The translations under genes were made by a program, and so were the position numbers. DNA of 64,000 bases from Shimazuella alba. Lineage in GTDB: Bacteria; Bacillota; Bacilli; Thermoactinomycetales; Thermoactinomycetaceae. This document shows, in pieces, positions 54,458 through 63,138 of this stretch (its first letter is position 1; each line of letters starts with the position of its first letter). The notes below the pieces were generated by a model. That model had not been told where the DNA came from, did not search any database, and worked only from the letters and a program-made list of their open reading frames with translations. Where the stretch lies: positions 310,001 to 374,000 of the forward strand of contig NZ_WUUL01000001.1 of the NCBI RefSeq assembly GCF_009831235.1, written 5' to 3'.

Positions 54458-55339
54458 TTAAAGATGATTTTGAACAAATTGTAGCAAGTTGGATAAGTTA
54501 TACTTGTGTTTATTGTAAACTGCACCAAAAAGATCCCCTTTTTGCTTAAGTCGCTCTTCTATATTAAAAAGAGTAAAATCCGTAGGAAGGATGCTAGTCT
54601 CTAATTCTTTCCACTCCAGAGGAGTTGACACAGTTGCAGCAGATGTAGATCTAGGTGAATAGGGAGCAATTAAAGTCTTTCCTCGCCAATGCTGTAAATA
54701 ATCGAAATAAACTTTGGTTCCTCTGTCCTTTACTCTTCTTTCAATCGTAATCAATTTAGGGTTTTTTTCAGTCAAATAACTAGCAATAAAATGGCTTATT
54801 TTTCGAGTTTCTTCAAATGTATGGATTGGTTCTAATGGCACATATATTTGAAGACCACTTGCACCAGACGTTTTTACAATCCCGTCCAATCCCATTTCCA
54901 AGATTACATTTCTTGTAAGCAAAGCAACTTCGATAACCTGTTCAAATGGAGAATCTGTCGGGTCTAGATCAAAAACCAATTCTGTAGGTACATTCCTACC
55001 TTGATATGTATGGAAAGAAGTGTGAAATTCCAGACACGCCAAATTACCTAACCATATTAACGTTGGTACATTTTGAAGCAATACATATTCAGTACTCTCC
55101 TCTTTTTTTGTAGCCACAAATGGAGGTTTTGAAGAGGGGACATTTTTTTGATAAAAAGAATCTCCTGAAACTCCATCTGGAAATCGAATAGTTGTCAAAA
55201 ATCGATTTTTACAATAAGGCAAAAGAAAAGGACTCAGCTTTCCTAAATACTGAATATAGTCCCATTTCGTAATACTAGGAAAGAGAAGTTTTTCTGGATT
55301 TGAGATTTTAACTTCCTCATTATCTATCCGAACATACAT
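54458..55339 (-). CDS. LigD-type NHEJ polymerase (primase-polymerase domain)
   Basis: A 293-residue stand-alone PolDom of the archaeo-eukaryotic primase group. The metal-binding pair is in FDLDPTD, IVKTSGASGLQIYVPLEP is the nucleotide site (Gln where many LigD have His), and RGKTLIAPYSPR carries a further conserved segment. It fills gaps and adds ribonucleotides at broken ends. ATG 55339 is preferred over GTG 55384, which has no binding site, though the AGG before 55339 is weak. The ligase partner is encoded separately at 55683-56585, and no ku gene is in the window. Confidence 0.88.
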   Translation of the reverse strand: MYVRIDNEEVKISNPEKLLFPSITKWDYIQYLGKLSPFLLPYCKNRFLTTIRFPDGVSGDSFYQKNVPSSKPPFVATKKEESTEYVLLQNVPTLIWLGNLACLEFHTSFHTYQGRNVPTELVFDLDPTDSPFEQVIEVALLTRNVILEMGLDGIVKTSGASGLQIYVPLEPIHTFEETRKISHFIASYLTEKNPKLITIERRVKDRGTKVYFDYLQHWRGKTLIAPYSPRSTSAATVSTPLEWKELETSILPTDFTLFNIEERLKQKGDLFGAVYNKHKYNLSNLLQFVQNHL

Positions 55340-55424
55340 TTCGCCTAAATACCAACTTTCGATGAGCAAATAGTTATTTATCACATAAACTGCTGTTAAG
55401 ACAAATGACCAAGGAGGAGATCAC

Positions 55425-55658
55425 ATGTTTAACAAAAATCTAGATTATGATGCATTATGGGATGAAATTGAAAATGAATTAGATACTGATGTTGTGATTG
55501 ATGACTTTCAAGAAGGAAGTTCAAAAGCTCCTTTCCACCATTATCAGCACACTCGTTATCCATATCCTTACCAACATGCTCAATATCCTTATCATTGTCA
55601 TAATGTCTTCCATCCATTACACTTTATCTTTTTTCCACATCGTCGCAATTTTCATTAA
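55425..55658 (+). CDS. His/Tyr-rich coat-like small protein (77 aa)
   Basis: ATG 55425 follows AAGGAGGAGATCAC and encodes 77 residues. The N-terminal half is acidic (DALWDEIENELDTDVVIDD), and the C-terminal half is packed with His, Tyr and Pro (HTRYPYPYQHAQYPYHCH). Such low-complexity His/Tyr proteins occur in the spore coat of Bacillales, where Tyr and His support cross-linking or metal binding. It lies between the two NHEJ genes on the opposite strand and shares its terminator with the ligase gene. Confidence 0.7.
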   Translation: MFNKNLDYDALWDEIENELDTDVVIDDFQEGSSKAPFHHYQHTRYPYPYQHAQYPYHCHNVFHPLHFIFFPHRRNFH

Positions 55659-55660
55659 GT

Positions 55661-55684
55661 AAAAGCACCCATGTAGGTGCTTTT
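55661..55684. terminator. Bidirectional terminator
   Basis: Stem AAAAGCACC / GGTGCTTTT (55661-55669, 55676-55684). It overlaps the ligase stop codon on minus and follows the coat-like gene on plus. Confidence 0.85.
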
Positions 55685-56585
55685 ACTTTTGGAAACTTTC
55701 AATTACAGGGTTTCGTAATGTCCCATCTGGTGTCCATTCTAAAAAACGTATTTTGGCTTGCATAATAGGCGAAAACCAACGTATCTCTTCTTCACGAAAA
55801 GGTGGGATTTTTGCCATTGGAGTAGAGATGGCAAGAGAACTACTATATGCAGTAAGAATGCGCTTTTCTTCTGTACTTAATCCAGATGATACCCTCCCAA
55901 TATATTTCCAACTGTCGTCTTCTTTAACTCCTAGAATTAATGAATACACACTGCCTGATTTCAGTGTTACACCTAGAAGACTTGCAGTGATAAATTGAAA
56001 ATGTTTTATTTTTTTCCAAGTGGGATGTTTCTCCCCAATATGGTATAGCCCATTTTTTTCTTTTACTACAATCCCTTCCCATCCATGATCAAGGGTGTAT
56101 TGGAAAAGAGTTTTTCCATCTTCTGATGTTGGACATAATTGGAGTTTTTCCGAGGGTTGTATGAGATCTTGCAACAGAGACAGGCGGGTAAGAAGTGATT
56201 TGCTTGTTATCCATTCATCGAGTTTCAGTACGTCAAACACAATATAACTAACTGGGATTTTAGAAATGAATTGTTGAATTTTACTGGCAGTTTTCATACG
56301 ATCACGCTTTACTACTCGAAAAAAATCTGGTTTCCCTTTATGTAACGATATCATTTCCCCATCTAAGTACAAAGTCTGATTTGCATACTGCGCTTCTAAT
56401 AAAGCTGTGATCTCTGGATAGATGGATGTTCGTAAATTTCCATGTCTCGTATGTAATAAAACACTTCCTTTGTCGATCTTTGCTAATATACGAATACCAT
56501 CCCATTTTACTTGATACACGCAATCTGATTTGAGAAGTAATTCTTTTGATAATACTGGCTCCATCGGTTTCAAAAACGTGCTCAT
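55683..56585 (-). CDS. LigD-type ATP-dependent DNA ligase
   Basis: A 300-residue ligase. The adenylated Lys is K27 in QVKWDGIRIL (KxDG), LDGEM is motif III, YIVFDVL motif IIIa, EGIVVKEKN motif IV and TWKKIKHF motif V; an OB domain follows (about 205-300). It seals double-strand breaks in bacterial NHEJ. ATG 56585 follows GAGAGGA; the longer frame to 56705 runs into gerB. It starts only about 20 nt after the last gerB stop, so it is probably co-transcribed with the germination operon. Confidence 0.9.
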   Translation of the reverse strand: MSTFLKPMEPVLSKELLLKSDCVYQVKWDGIRILAKIDKGSVLLHTRHGNLRTSIYPEITALLEAQYANQTLYLDGEMISLHKGKPDFFRVVKRDRMKTASKIQQFISKIPVSYIVFDVLKLDEWITSKSLLTRLSLLQDLIQPSEKLQLCPTSEDGKTLFQYTLDHGWEGIVVKEKNGLYHIGEKHPTWKKIKHFQFITASLLGVTLKSGSVYSLILGVKEDDSWKYIGRVSSGLSTEEKRILTAYSSSLAISTPMAKIPPFREEEIRWFSPIMQAKIRFLEWTPDGTLRNPVIESFQK

Positions 56586-56605
56586 ATAGAAGAATCCTCT
56601 CTTGC

Positions 56606-57724
56606 CTAATTTCCTTTTGAATTTAAAAATCGCATACGCACCCATGCAATAGCAACAATCAGAATAGGTAATAACATAAATATCACTGTAAATATTCCCA
56701 TCCAATACGCTACAGTTGTATAATAGATCGCTACATTAGGAGATAACCATAAAGATAAAGGGACAGTTAACATACCAATTGGTATGATCGTAAATTTATG
56801 TTCCTTCCACATAAATATCTGTCCCAAACCTGTAGAGGCTGTGAGAAGGAGAGTCGTGAATTTCACAAAAATAGAAATAAACCAAATACCTGCCATGATG
56901 ACTTCAATACGTTGAAAGAAGCCTGCTAAATCAATTTTCGTTGCTAATGTATATGCAGGATATGTATTGAATTCTGATGCTTTCGGACCTAGTACCAAAA
57001 GAGACAAAAGAACGAGAATGAAAATAATAATACTCCCAAATAGTGCACCTGATAAAAAGCTTTGTCTCATTTTTTGAAATGGAGATTTGAATGATTTTGT
57101 AACATAAGGGAGTATCATAAGAAATACGACAAGTTCACCAAACGTAAAAATAGTAAATCCGACACTAGACTTCCATATCGGAATAAACCCGTTTTCTAAT
57201 ACTGGCTTTACATTATCAAAATCTATTTGAGGGAGTAGACCAAGTGTAAAAACGATAAATAGAACCATAAAAAATGGCAGCAAAACTTCTGTAGCCCTTG
57301 CCAATACTTCTAGCCCTAATCGAGTTCCTATAATAGCTAATCCTACAAACATAAATTCAATCGCAATAACGGGTGTTCTTACTAATATCCAACTGCTAAT
57401 AAAGTGACCTATGTTCATTAATACCAAACTAGCTAAAACAATCAGAAAGGCTACAAAACTTAAAGAAAAAACCGATCCAATCCATTTGCCTAATGTAACT
57501 TGGATTAATTCTACCAATGTTTTCTCCATGAAGTATTTCCCTAAACTACTGTAAACCCATACTAGTGATATCCCCATCACTGTCCCCAAAATCGCTGAAA
57601 TCCACCCATCTTGTTTTGCATATGTTGTTGTCAAATGTGGACTGATAATAATAGCTGTACCGATCGTAAACAGTAAGACCAAAATTGAGAATTGTCTAGC
57701 TCCAATCTGCTCTTTTTTTAGCAT
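56606..57724 (-). CDS. GerB-family germinant receptor permease (second copy)
   Basis: A 372-residue membrane protein with ten helices, of the APC-like GerAB/Spore_permease family. The start EQIGARQFSILVLLFTIGTA, the QDGWISAILG segment and the YPAYTLATKIDLAGFFQRIE loop are diagnostic. Ligand binding by GerB subunits triggers germination. ATG 57724 follows AAAGGATG. It is a close paralogue of the gene immediately upstream (57755-58861). Confidence 0.93.
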   Translation of the reverse strand: MLKKEQIGARQFSILVLLFTIGTAIIISPHLTTTYAKQDGWISAILGTVMGISLVWVYSSLGKYFMEKTLVELIQVTLGKWIGSVFSLSFVAFLIVLASLVLMNIGHFISSWILVRTPVIAIEFMFVGLAIIGTRLGLEVLARATEVLLPFFMVLFIVFTLGLLPQIDFDNVKPVLENGFIPIWKSSVGFTIFTFGELVVFLMILPYVTKSFKSPFQKMRQSFLSGALFGSIIIFILVLLSLLVLGPKASEFNTYPAYTLATKIDLAGFFQRIEVIMAGIWFISIFVKFTTLLLTASTGLGQIFMWKEHKFTIIPIGMLTVPLSLWLSPNVAIYYTTVAYWMGIFTVIFMLLPILIVAIAWVRMRFLNSKGN

Positions 57725-57754
57725 GATTCTCATCCTTTCAGTCCTTATGTGGTC

Positions 57755-58861
57755 CTATGATTGATTCTTGTTTTTCATCCATTTTCTTTTGAGAAAGAGT
57801 AAGCCTGTTGTCAAGAAAGGGATGAGCATGACCCCATATGTAAAGTACATCATGCCTCTTTGAGTGAGCGTCTGAAAATCGGTAGCATTAGGACTTAACC
57901 ACTGGGAAAGGGGAATGAGAATTAAAGCGATCGGCAGTGTAAGGCAATTCATATCCCTTAATCGAAACAATTGTTTCAAGCACAAAGCTGTTACGTACAC
58001 ACATAGGGATAATTTTGTGAAAATGGAAAACATCCATATTCCTGCCATGATAACTTCTATACGCTGTATTACCCCACCCATATCAATTTTTTTCGCTATA
58101 GCAAAAGCTGGATATGTATGGATAGCAGTTCCATGTCCACCTAAACTTAAGATAGATACCAAGGTAATGACAAAAAGAACTAATCCACCTATCAAGGCAC
58201 CTATCATATAACCTCTTGTTATATTCTTTTGTTTGGCGATATATGGAGTCAACATAAGAAATAACAGCAATTCTCCAAATGGGAAAGAAATAAATCCATA
58301 GCTAGACTGCATAATTTGTTTCATATCATGTTCAAAGAAGGGTTTGATATTATCCCAATCGATCTGAGGCAAAACAGCAAAAGTCAATATAAAAAATAAA
58401 AACGTAAACATTGGTATCATAAATTCACTAGATCTTGCAAGTGTTTCAATCCCTAATCGAACTGCGATTACTACTGTAATAACAAAAATATACTCAATAG
58501 CATCAAGCGGAGTACCTACTAATAATCTTGTGCTAACAAAGGTACCAATATTCGAGAGTACTAGACTAGATAAAATTAGCGCAAACCCAGAGAATATAAG
58601 AGCAATGACAAAACCAAGATAGTTTCCAAATGAGGCATGGATTGCTTCTATCAATGTCAGCTCCTTGTAGTACCTCCCCATGACCGAATAACACCACACA
58701 ATGAAGAGTCCGACACCTAATCCCAAAAGTGCAGAAATCCAAGCATCTTGCTGTGCATATGCAGCTAACATATTCGGTGCTATGATGATAGATGTTCCGA
58801 TGGTAAACAAAAGAACAAGAATAGCAAACTGCCGATATTCGATTTTTTCTTTTCCGATCAT
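57755..58861 (-). CDS. GerB-family germinant receptor permease (first copy)
   Basis: A 368-residue Spore_permease protein with ten helices. KIEYRQFAILVLLFTIGTSI, QQDAWISALLG and TYPAFAIAKKIDMGGVIQRI parallel the second copy motif by motif. ATG 58861 follows GGGAGG by 7 nt. The tandem pair probably arose by duplication and may give one receptor two ligand-binding specificities or two alternative complexes with the same A and C subunits. Confidence 0.93.
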   Translation of the reverse strand: MIGKEKIEYRQFAILVLLFTIGTSIIIAPNMLAAYAQQDAWISALLGLGVGLFIVWCYSVMGRYYKELTLIEAIHASFGNYLGFVIALIFSGFALILSSLVLSNIGTFVSTRLLVGTPLDAIEYIFVITVVIAVRLGIETLARSSEFMIPMFTFLFFILTFAVLPQIDWDNIKPFFEHDMKQIMQSSYGFISFPFGELLLFLMLTPYIAKQKNITRGYMIGALIGGLVLFVITLVSILSLGGHGTAIHTYPAFAIAKKIDMGGVIQRIEVIMAGIWMFSIFTKLSLCVYVTALCLKQLFRLRDMNCLTLPIALILIPLSQWLSPNATDFQTLTQRGMMYFTYGVMLIPFLTTGLLFLKRKWMKNKNQS

Positions 58862-58888
58862 TTCCAAACCTCCCTTTTTTCTAAACCA

Positions 58889-59047
58889 CTAAAAGTGAAG
58901 GAATTTTAATATGTTAGCAGCCGTTGCAAGTAAAAGAAAGAGAGAGAAAAACCATATTTCCTTCGTATACTTCATTTTCTTTAAACGGGGAATTTCAAAA
59001 AAAGCAACTCCAATCGCCACGATTGAAATCAATACAGATTGCCACAT
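58889..59047 (-). CDS. 52-aa two-TM protein inside the ger operon
   Basis: ATG 59047 follows GAGGTG by 5 nt. It encodes 52 residues with one hydrophobic helix at about 2-19 (WQSVLISIVAIGVAFFEI), a basic loop RLKKMKYTK and a second helix at about 31-48 (IWFFSLFLLLATAANILKF). Small two-helix D subunits are known in some Bacillus germinant-receptor operons; this gene has the right size, topology and position between gerC and gerB. The assignment is inference by context. Confidence 0.72.
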   Translation of the reverse strand: MWQSVLISIVAIGVAFFEIPRLKKMKYTKEIWFFSLFLLLATAANILKFLHF

Positions 59048-59057
59048 ACTAACACCT

Positions 59058-60251
59058 CTACTTAAGATTAGGAGTAGATTGATTTACTTTACCAAAATTT
59101 CGAATCTCCACTTTTACGGAAACTTGTACTGGCATCTTCGAAAAGACATCGCTCCAATTTTTCTCAAATTTTTTCCACTCTCTTGGGTTTGTTTGATGTA
59201 TTTTCTCACCAAACCCAAAAATATCACTGTGATATTCTTTTTGTATTTTTTGGAGTGCACTAGTGATTTGTCCTTTGATTTCTTTTTGTGTTTTCTTTTC
59301 TAGCGTTTTTATGACGTTTCTATCTAGTAGATTCGTTTGACACTGTAACTCTGCGACATTCGCCTCAGCCTTGACTTGTACATGAATGCTCGGCTTATGA
59401 TTAACAACTTTCCCTTTAACTATCGTTTTAGGATGTATCAATTCAGTTACATCCTTATGTGTTTTATTGCATGGCATTTCAATAACTGTATCTTTTATTT
59501 CATTAACTACATACCTATAACCTGACGCTTCTGTTTCGTTGAGAAATCCAATCAATTTATCTTGTCGAAAAACTCCTAAATCGGTATACTGAAGATAGTT
59601 TTTAATAGAGATATTTTCTGCATTTTTCTTTTGCTGCCCCTCTTTTATACTTCCTTTGGTTGCAACAGCAGACATAACCGTTTCTTTGCCTGAGCTAGAT
59701 ATTTCATTATCTAACTGATCAATTTTTAAAGTTGAAAAGGGAGACCAGTACTTCTCCGTGTGTTTTAGCATGGTGTATAAATACGTAGATGGAACTTTCT
59801 CCAATGGTGTAACCATACTTAACACCTCATGAGCTTTACTCCCTTTGGTCATGATGACATAAAAATCTGTCCTTAATTCGTGATCCCTGGAGAGAACATC
59901 CAATACAGGCGCCACACCCTCTCTTGCAACTGTTTCACCTATTATAAACATGCGCAAATGTGGCAAATACAATTTGCGTGGAGTAACAGAGGTTAGCTTT
60001 CTAACAGCGCTGATCAATGTTTTATCTGTTGTCTTATATGTAACGACAGGAGCTCTACCACTCCCGCCCTTTGACGAGGCTATTTCACTAGGATCTACAA
60101 CTTGGGTGGATACAATATATTCATCTCCCACTTTGTCCACTCCTAAACCAATCACAAGTCCAATTTCGTTTAATTCCCTACGGCTCCAACAACCCGTCAG
60201 CATTAAAGCCATCGTGAGTAAAACGACCATTAGAAGCTTTCTTTTTCTCAT
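59058..60251 (-). CDS. GerC-family germinant receptor lipoprotein
   Basis: A 397-residue Ger(x)C protein. The lipobox is LTGC with lipidated C21 after a basic start and hydrophobic core. WSRRELNEIGLVIGLGVDK is the family signature, and the C-terminal domain is of the GerAC type. It sits on the inner spore membrane and is needed for receptor assembly. ATG 60251 follows GGAAGAG and lies 1 nt after the gerA stop. Confidence 0.93.
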   Translation of the reverse strand: MRKRKLLMVVLLTMALMLTGCWSRRELNEIGLVIGLGVDKVGDEYIVSTQVVDPSEIASSKGGSGRAPVVTYKTTDKTLISAVRKLTSVTPRKLYLPHLRMFIIGETVAREGVAPVLDVLSRDHELRTDFYVIMTKGSKAHEVLSMVTPLEKVPSTYLYTMLKHTEKYWSPFSTLKIDQLDNEISSSGKETVMSAVATKGSIKEGQQKKNAENISIKNYLQYTDLGVFRQDKLIGFLNETEASGYRYVVNEIKDTVIEMPCNKTHKDVTELIHPKTIVKGKVVNHKPSIHVQVKAEANVAELQCQTNLLDRNVIKTLEKKTQKEIKGQITSALQKIQKEYHSDIFGFGEKIHQTNPREWKKFEKNWSDVFSKMPVQVSVKVEIRNFGKVNQSTPNLK

Positions 60252-60252
60252 A

Positions 60253-62292
60253 CTAACTCTTCCTTTTTGTTTTTCGTTTTGCTGGTGATGAATTATTTCC
60301 TCGTAGTACATCTTTTGATACCATACTCTGTGGTCGTCTGTTCATCATCCAGTGTGGTAAACGAACAATACTATCTTTAAACTCAGCAGAGATATAAGGT
60401 CCATATGGAGTCATATATGGAATTCCAAAGGATCGAATACTACATAGATGTAATACAATTACAATCAATCCGATCATGACACCATATAATCCAAATCCAG
60501 CAGAAATTCCCATCAAAATAAATCGTAAAATGCGTAGAGATATTGCCATATTGTAAGCTGGGATAACAAAACTTGAAATCGCAGTTATTGCAACCACAAT
60601 GACCATACCTGCTGAAACAATCCCAGCTTCAACAGCTGCTTGACCGATAACCAGTGCTCCAACAAATGAAACAGTCTGACCTACCGCTTTCGGTAATCGG
60701 ACCCCTGCTTCCCTTAGAATTTCAAACATTAGTTCCATTAGAAATGCCTCCACAAAAGCCGGAAATGGTACGCCTTCCCGCTGAACCATTAAGTTTACAA
60801 GTAATGGAGTTGGAATCATTTCTTGATGAAATGTTGTAACTGCAACGTAAACAGCGGGTGCCAGCAATGAAATAAAGAGACAAATAAAACGCAGAATCCG
60901 AATCAAACTTGAAATGAGAGAACGCTCATAATAGTCTTCAGCTGCTTGGAAAAATTGATTAAACAAAGCTGGAACCATTAAAACCATGGGCGTCCCATCC
61001 ACGATTATTGCGATCCTTCCTTCTAAAAGACCCCCAGCTACGACATCTGGTTTTTCCGTATGATGAACCGTGGGGAATGGTGAGTATGGTTCGTCTTGAA
61101 TCAGTTCCTCGATGTAACCGCTTTCTAAAATACCATCAATCTCAATTCTATCGAGACGGCTTCGGACTTCATCTAAAACTTTATTATCGGCAATCCCATC
61201 AATAAACATAATACTTACCTGTGTTTTAGTGATATCGCCTATTGTTTTGCCTTCCAATCGCAGACGAGGGCTGTTAATTCTGCGTCTAAGCAAAGCTGTA
61301 TTTGTTCGCATGGTTTCGCTAAAGCTTTCTCTAGGTCCACGAACAACACCTTCTGTTTCTGGAACACCACGATCTTTCCAAGATTTTAATGATATTCGAT
61401 ACCCTTTTTTATTTCCTTGCATAAGGAAAATAACTTCACCGGAAAGCATGAAGGTAAATAATTCATCATAGTTTTCAATTTCACTCACACCACCGATAGG
61501 CAGTAACGATTTTTCAATAAAAGGAAGCCAGTCTTTATGGGAAACAGCAAAAGTCTTCCAATCTTTTTCCTTCAGAAATACCATCAATGGTTCTAGTACA
61601 AATTGATGGAAAGCATTTGCATCCGTCAAACCTTCTGTATAAAAGAAACAAGAATTTAATTTTTGATCTTCACCGTAATGAATTTCTCGTATTACAATAT
61701 CTTGACTATCACCTGTTCTTTCTTTAACAATACGAATATTGGTATCTAATGAAGCTGATAAAGGTTCTTGTTCCTTCTGCTCTTCCTCTTTAGAAACTTT
61801 TTCTGATTCTTGTTGTCCATCCTTTGTTTCTTTAGTCTCCTGTTTTTGGGATGTACTCTGTTCTTGAGAGCTTTCTTTAGTCTCCTGTTTTTGGGATGTA
61901 CTTTGGTCTTGAGCGCTTTCTTTAGTATCTTGTTTTTGGGATGTACTCTGTTCTTGAGAGCTTTCTTTAGTCTCCTGTTTTTGGGATGTACTCTGTTCTT
62001 GAGCGCTTTCTTTAGTATCTTGTTTTTGGGATGTACTCTGTTCTTGAGAGCTTTCTTTAGTCTCCTGTTTTTCGGGTGTACTCTGCTCTTGAGAGCTTTC
62101 TTTAGTCTCCTGTTTTTGGGATGTACTTTGATCTTGGGTACTTGAATTTTTCCCTGTTGAATTCTGATCATCAGAGGGTTTCGTTTGATGATTTTCGTTT
62201 ACAGTGATCTCTTGTGAAGATTTATGAGGTTTGTATGGTGATGTCAATCGCTTTTTTTCTTTTTTCTTTTTTCTATCTTCATTTGAATTCAT
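60253..62292 (-). CDS. GerA-family germinant receptor subunit with repeat-bearing N-terminus
   Basis: A 679-residue GerAA-like protein. Residues 1-180 are hydrophilic and include seven tandem 15-residue Ser/Gln/Lys/Glu repeats (51-155). From about 185 the family core begins with an N-terminal cytosolic domain and the segment RGPRESFSETMRTNTALLRR, and about 480-630 hold the five or six membrane helices. The A subunit forms the oligomeric ion channel of the receptor. GAGGG lies 6 nt before ATG 62292. It heads the operon A-C-small-B-B-ligase. Confidence 0.95.
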   Translation of the reverse strand: MNSNEDRKKKKEKKRLTSPYKPHKSSQEITVNENHQTKPSDDQNSTGKNSSTQDQSTSQKQETKESSQEQSTPEKQETKESSQEQSTSQKQDTKESAQEQSTSQKQETKESSQEQSTSQKQDTKESAQDQSTSQKQETKESSQEQSTSQKQETKETKDGQQESEKVSKEEEQKEQEPLSASLDTNIRIVKERTGDSQDIVIREIHYGEDQKLNSCFFYTEGLTDANAFHQFVLEPLMVFLKEKDWKTFAVSHKDWLPFIEKSLLPIGGVSEIENYDELFTFMLSGEVIFLMQGNKKGYRISLKSWKDRGVPETEGVVRGPRESFSETMRTNTALLRRRINSPRLRLEGKTIGDITKTQVSIMFIDGIADNKVLDEVRSRLDRIEIDGILESGYIEELIQDEPYSPFPTVHHTEKPDVVAGGLLEGRIAIIVDGTPMVLMVPALFNQFFQAAEDYYERSLISSLIRILRFICLFISLLAPAVYVAVTTFHQEMIPTPLLVNLMVQREGVPFPAFVEAFLMELMFEILREAGVRLPKAVGQTVSFVGALVIGQAAVEAGIVSAGMVIVVAITAISSFVIPAYNMAISLRILRFILMGISAGFGLYGVMIGLIVIVLHLCSIRSFGIPYMTPYGPYISAEFKDSIVRLPHWMMNRRPQSMVSKDVLRGNNSSPAKRKTKRKS
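61828..62142 (-). repeat. Seven 45-bp tandem repeats in gerA
   Basis: Seven units of exactly 45 bp encode 15-residue units of the form SSQEQSTSQKQETKE with small changes (E to D, S to A). All copies keep frame. Because 45 is a multiple of three, the other frames are also open here, which creates misleading shadow ORFs. Confidence 0.95.
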
Positions 62293-62507
62293 GTTGATCC
62301 CTCGAGTTCGTTATTTTCATAGGAAGAAGTTACATAAATTTTGCTCCAAACGAAGATATTTCATGCATTCGAGATCGCCAATGCTGTAAATATAAAAATA
62401 TTATTTTTGTAAATAACACTTTCACTCAGCATTTCCTAGAATATCATAACTACTTATTATATTAACTCCTTACCCATCTGAGAAAATACAGTGGATATAT
62501 ATAAGAA

Positions 62508-62532
62508 AAATCCGTTCATGAAGAACGGATTT
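62508..62532 (-). terminator. Terminator after the MFS fragment
   Basis: Stem AAATCCGTTC / GAACGGATTT (62508-62517, 62523-62532) followed on minus by TTTTTC. The 62293-62507 stretch holds the gerA promoter region but no clear sigma-G box that I could pin down. Confidence 0.75.
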
Positions 62533-62542
62533 CACTTTTGCT

Positions 62543-63117
62543 TCATTTTAAATCTATCATATACGTTCGACCTGAATACAGTACAAATAAACCAATAAGA
62601 ACCGCAATTCCACCAAAGTAGAATGGAACGTGGGGATTGAACCACTCCGATAACTTCCCTGCTAACCAAGGAGCTATAGCACCACCAACAAATCTCACAA
62701 AACTATAAGCAGATGATGCTACTGAGCGTTCAACTGGAGATACTTCCATCACAGCAGTTGTTATCATCGTATTATTGACACCTAACAAACCACCAGATAA
62801 AACAATGCAAATAATTAATATTGGTACATACTCAACAGATAAACCCATGATAATTAGTAATAAAGTAAAAAGTAGTAAGACCATATACATAATTTTTTTC
62901 GTCCCAAAACGTCCTTGTAATTTAGGAGCAATAATAACAGATGAAATTGCTAAGAAAACTCCCCAAAAAAAGAAAACATAACCAATACCATGGGCATCTA
63001 AACCAAGTACAAATGGAGAAAAAGCTAGCAAAGTAAAAAATCCAAAGTTGTAAAACAGTGCTGTTAGACCGATCGGAAGCAGTCCCAATGCCTTAATAGG
63101 ATCAAGTATAGAGCTTT
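62543..63117 (-). pseudogene. MFS transporter, 3' half only
   Basis: The minus frame covers about 190 residues of the C-terminal half of a DHA1-type transporter (ALFYNFGFFTLLAFSPFVLG onward, to TYMIDLK). Homology starts with KKSSILDPIKALGLLP at about 63117, in what should be the central loop, and no N-terminal half follows. The upstream side is the Tn3-family transposase fragment on plus. A short 181-codon reading from TTG 63088 is formally open but cannot make a functional transporter. Confidence 0.78.
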
Positions 63118-63138
63118 TTTTAAAAGAATAACAAAGGT

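Noticed and set aside
61746-62171. Lys/Arg-rich 141-codon frame and a plus-strand Leu/Phe-rich frame over the gerA repeats
   Set aside because: Both are shadows created by the 45-bp repeat staying open in several frames. Neither has a start signal.
62543-63088. Functional half-size MFS transporter
   Set aside because: Homology begins in the middle loop of a twelve-helix protein, and the upstream side is a transposase fragment, so it is a truncation.
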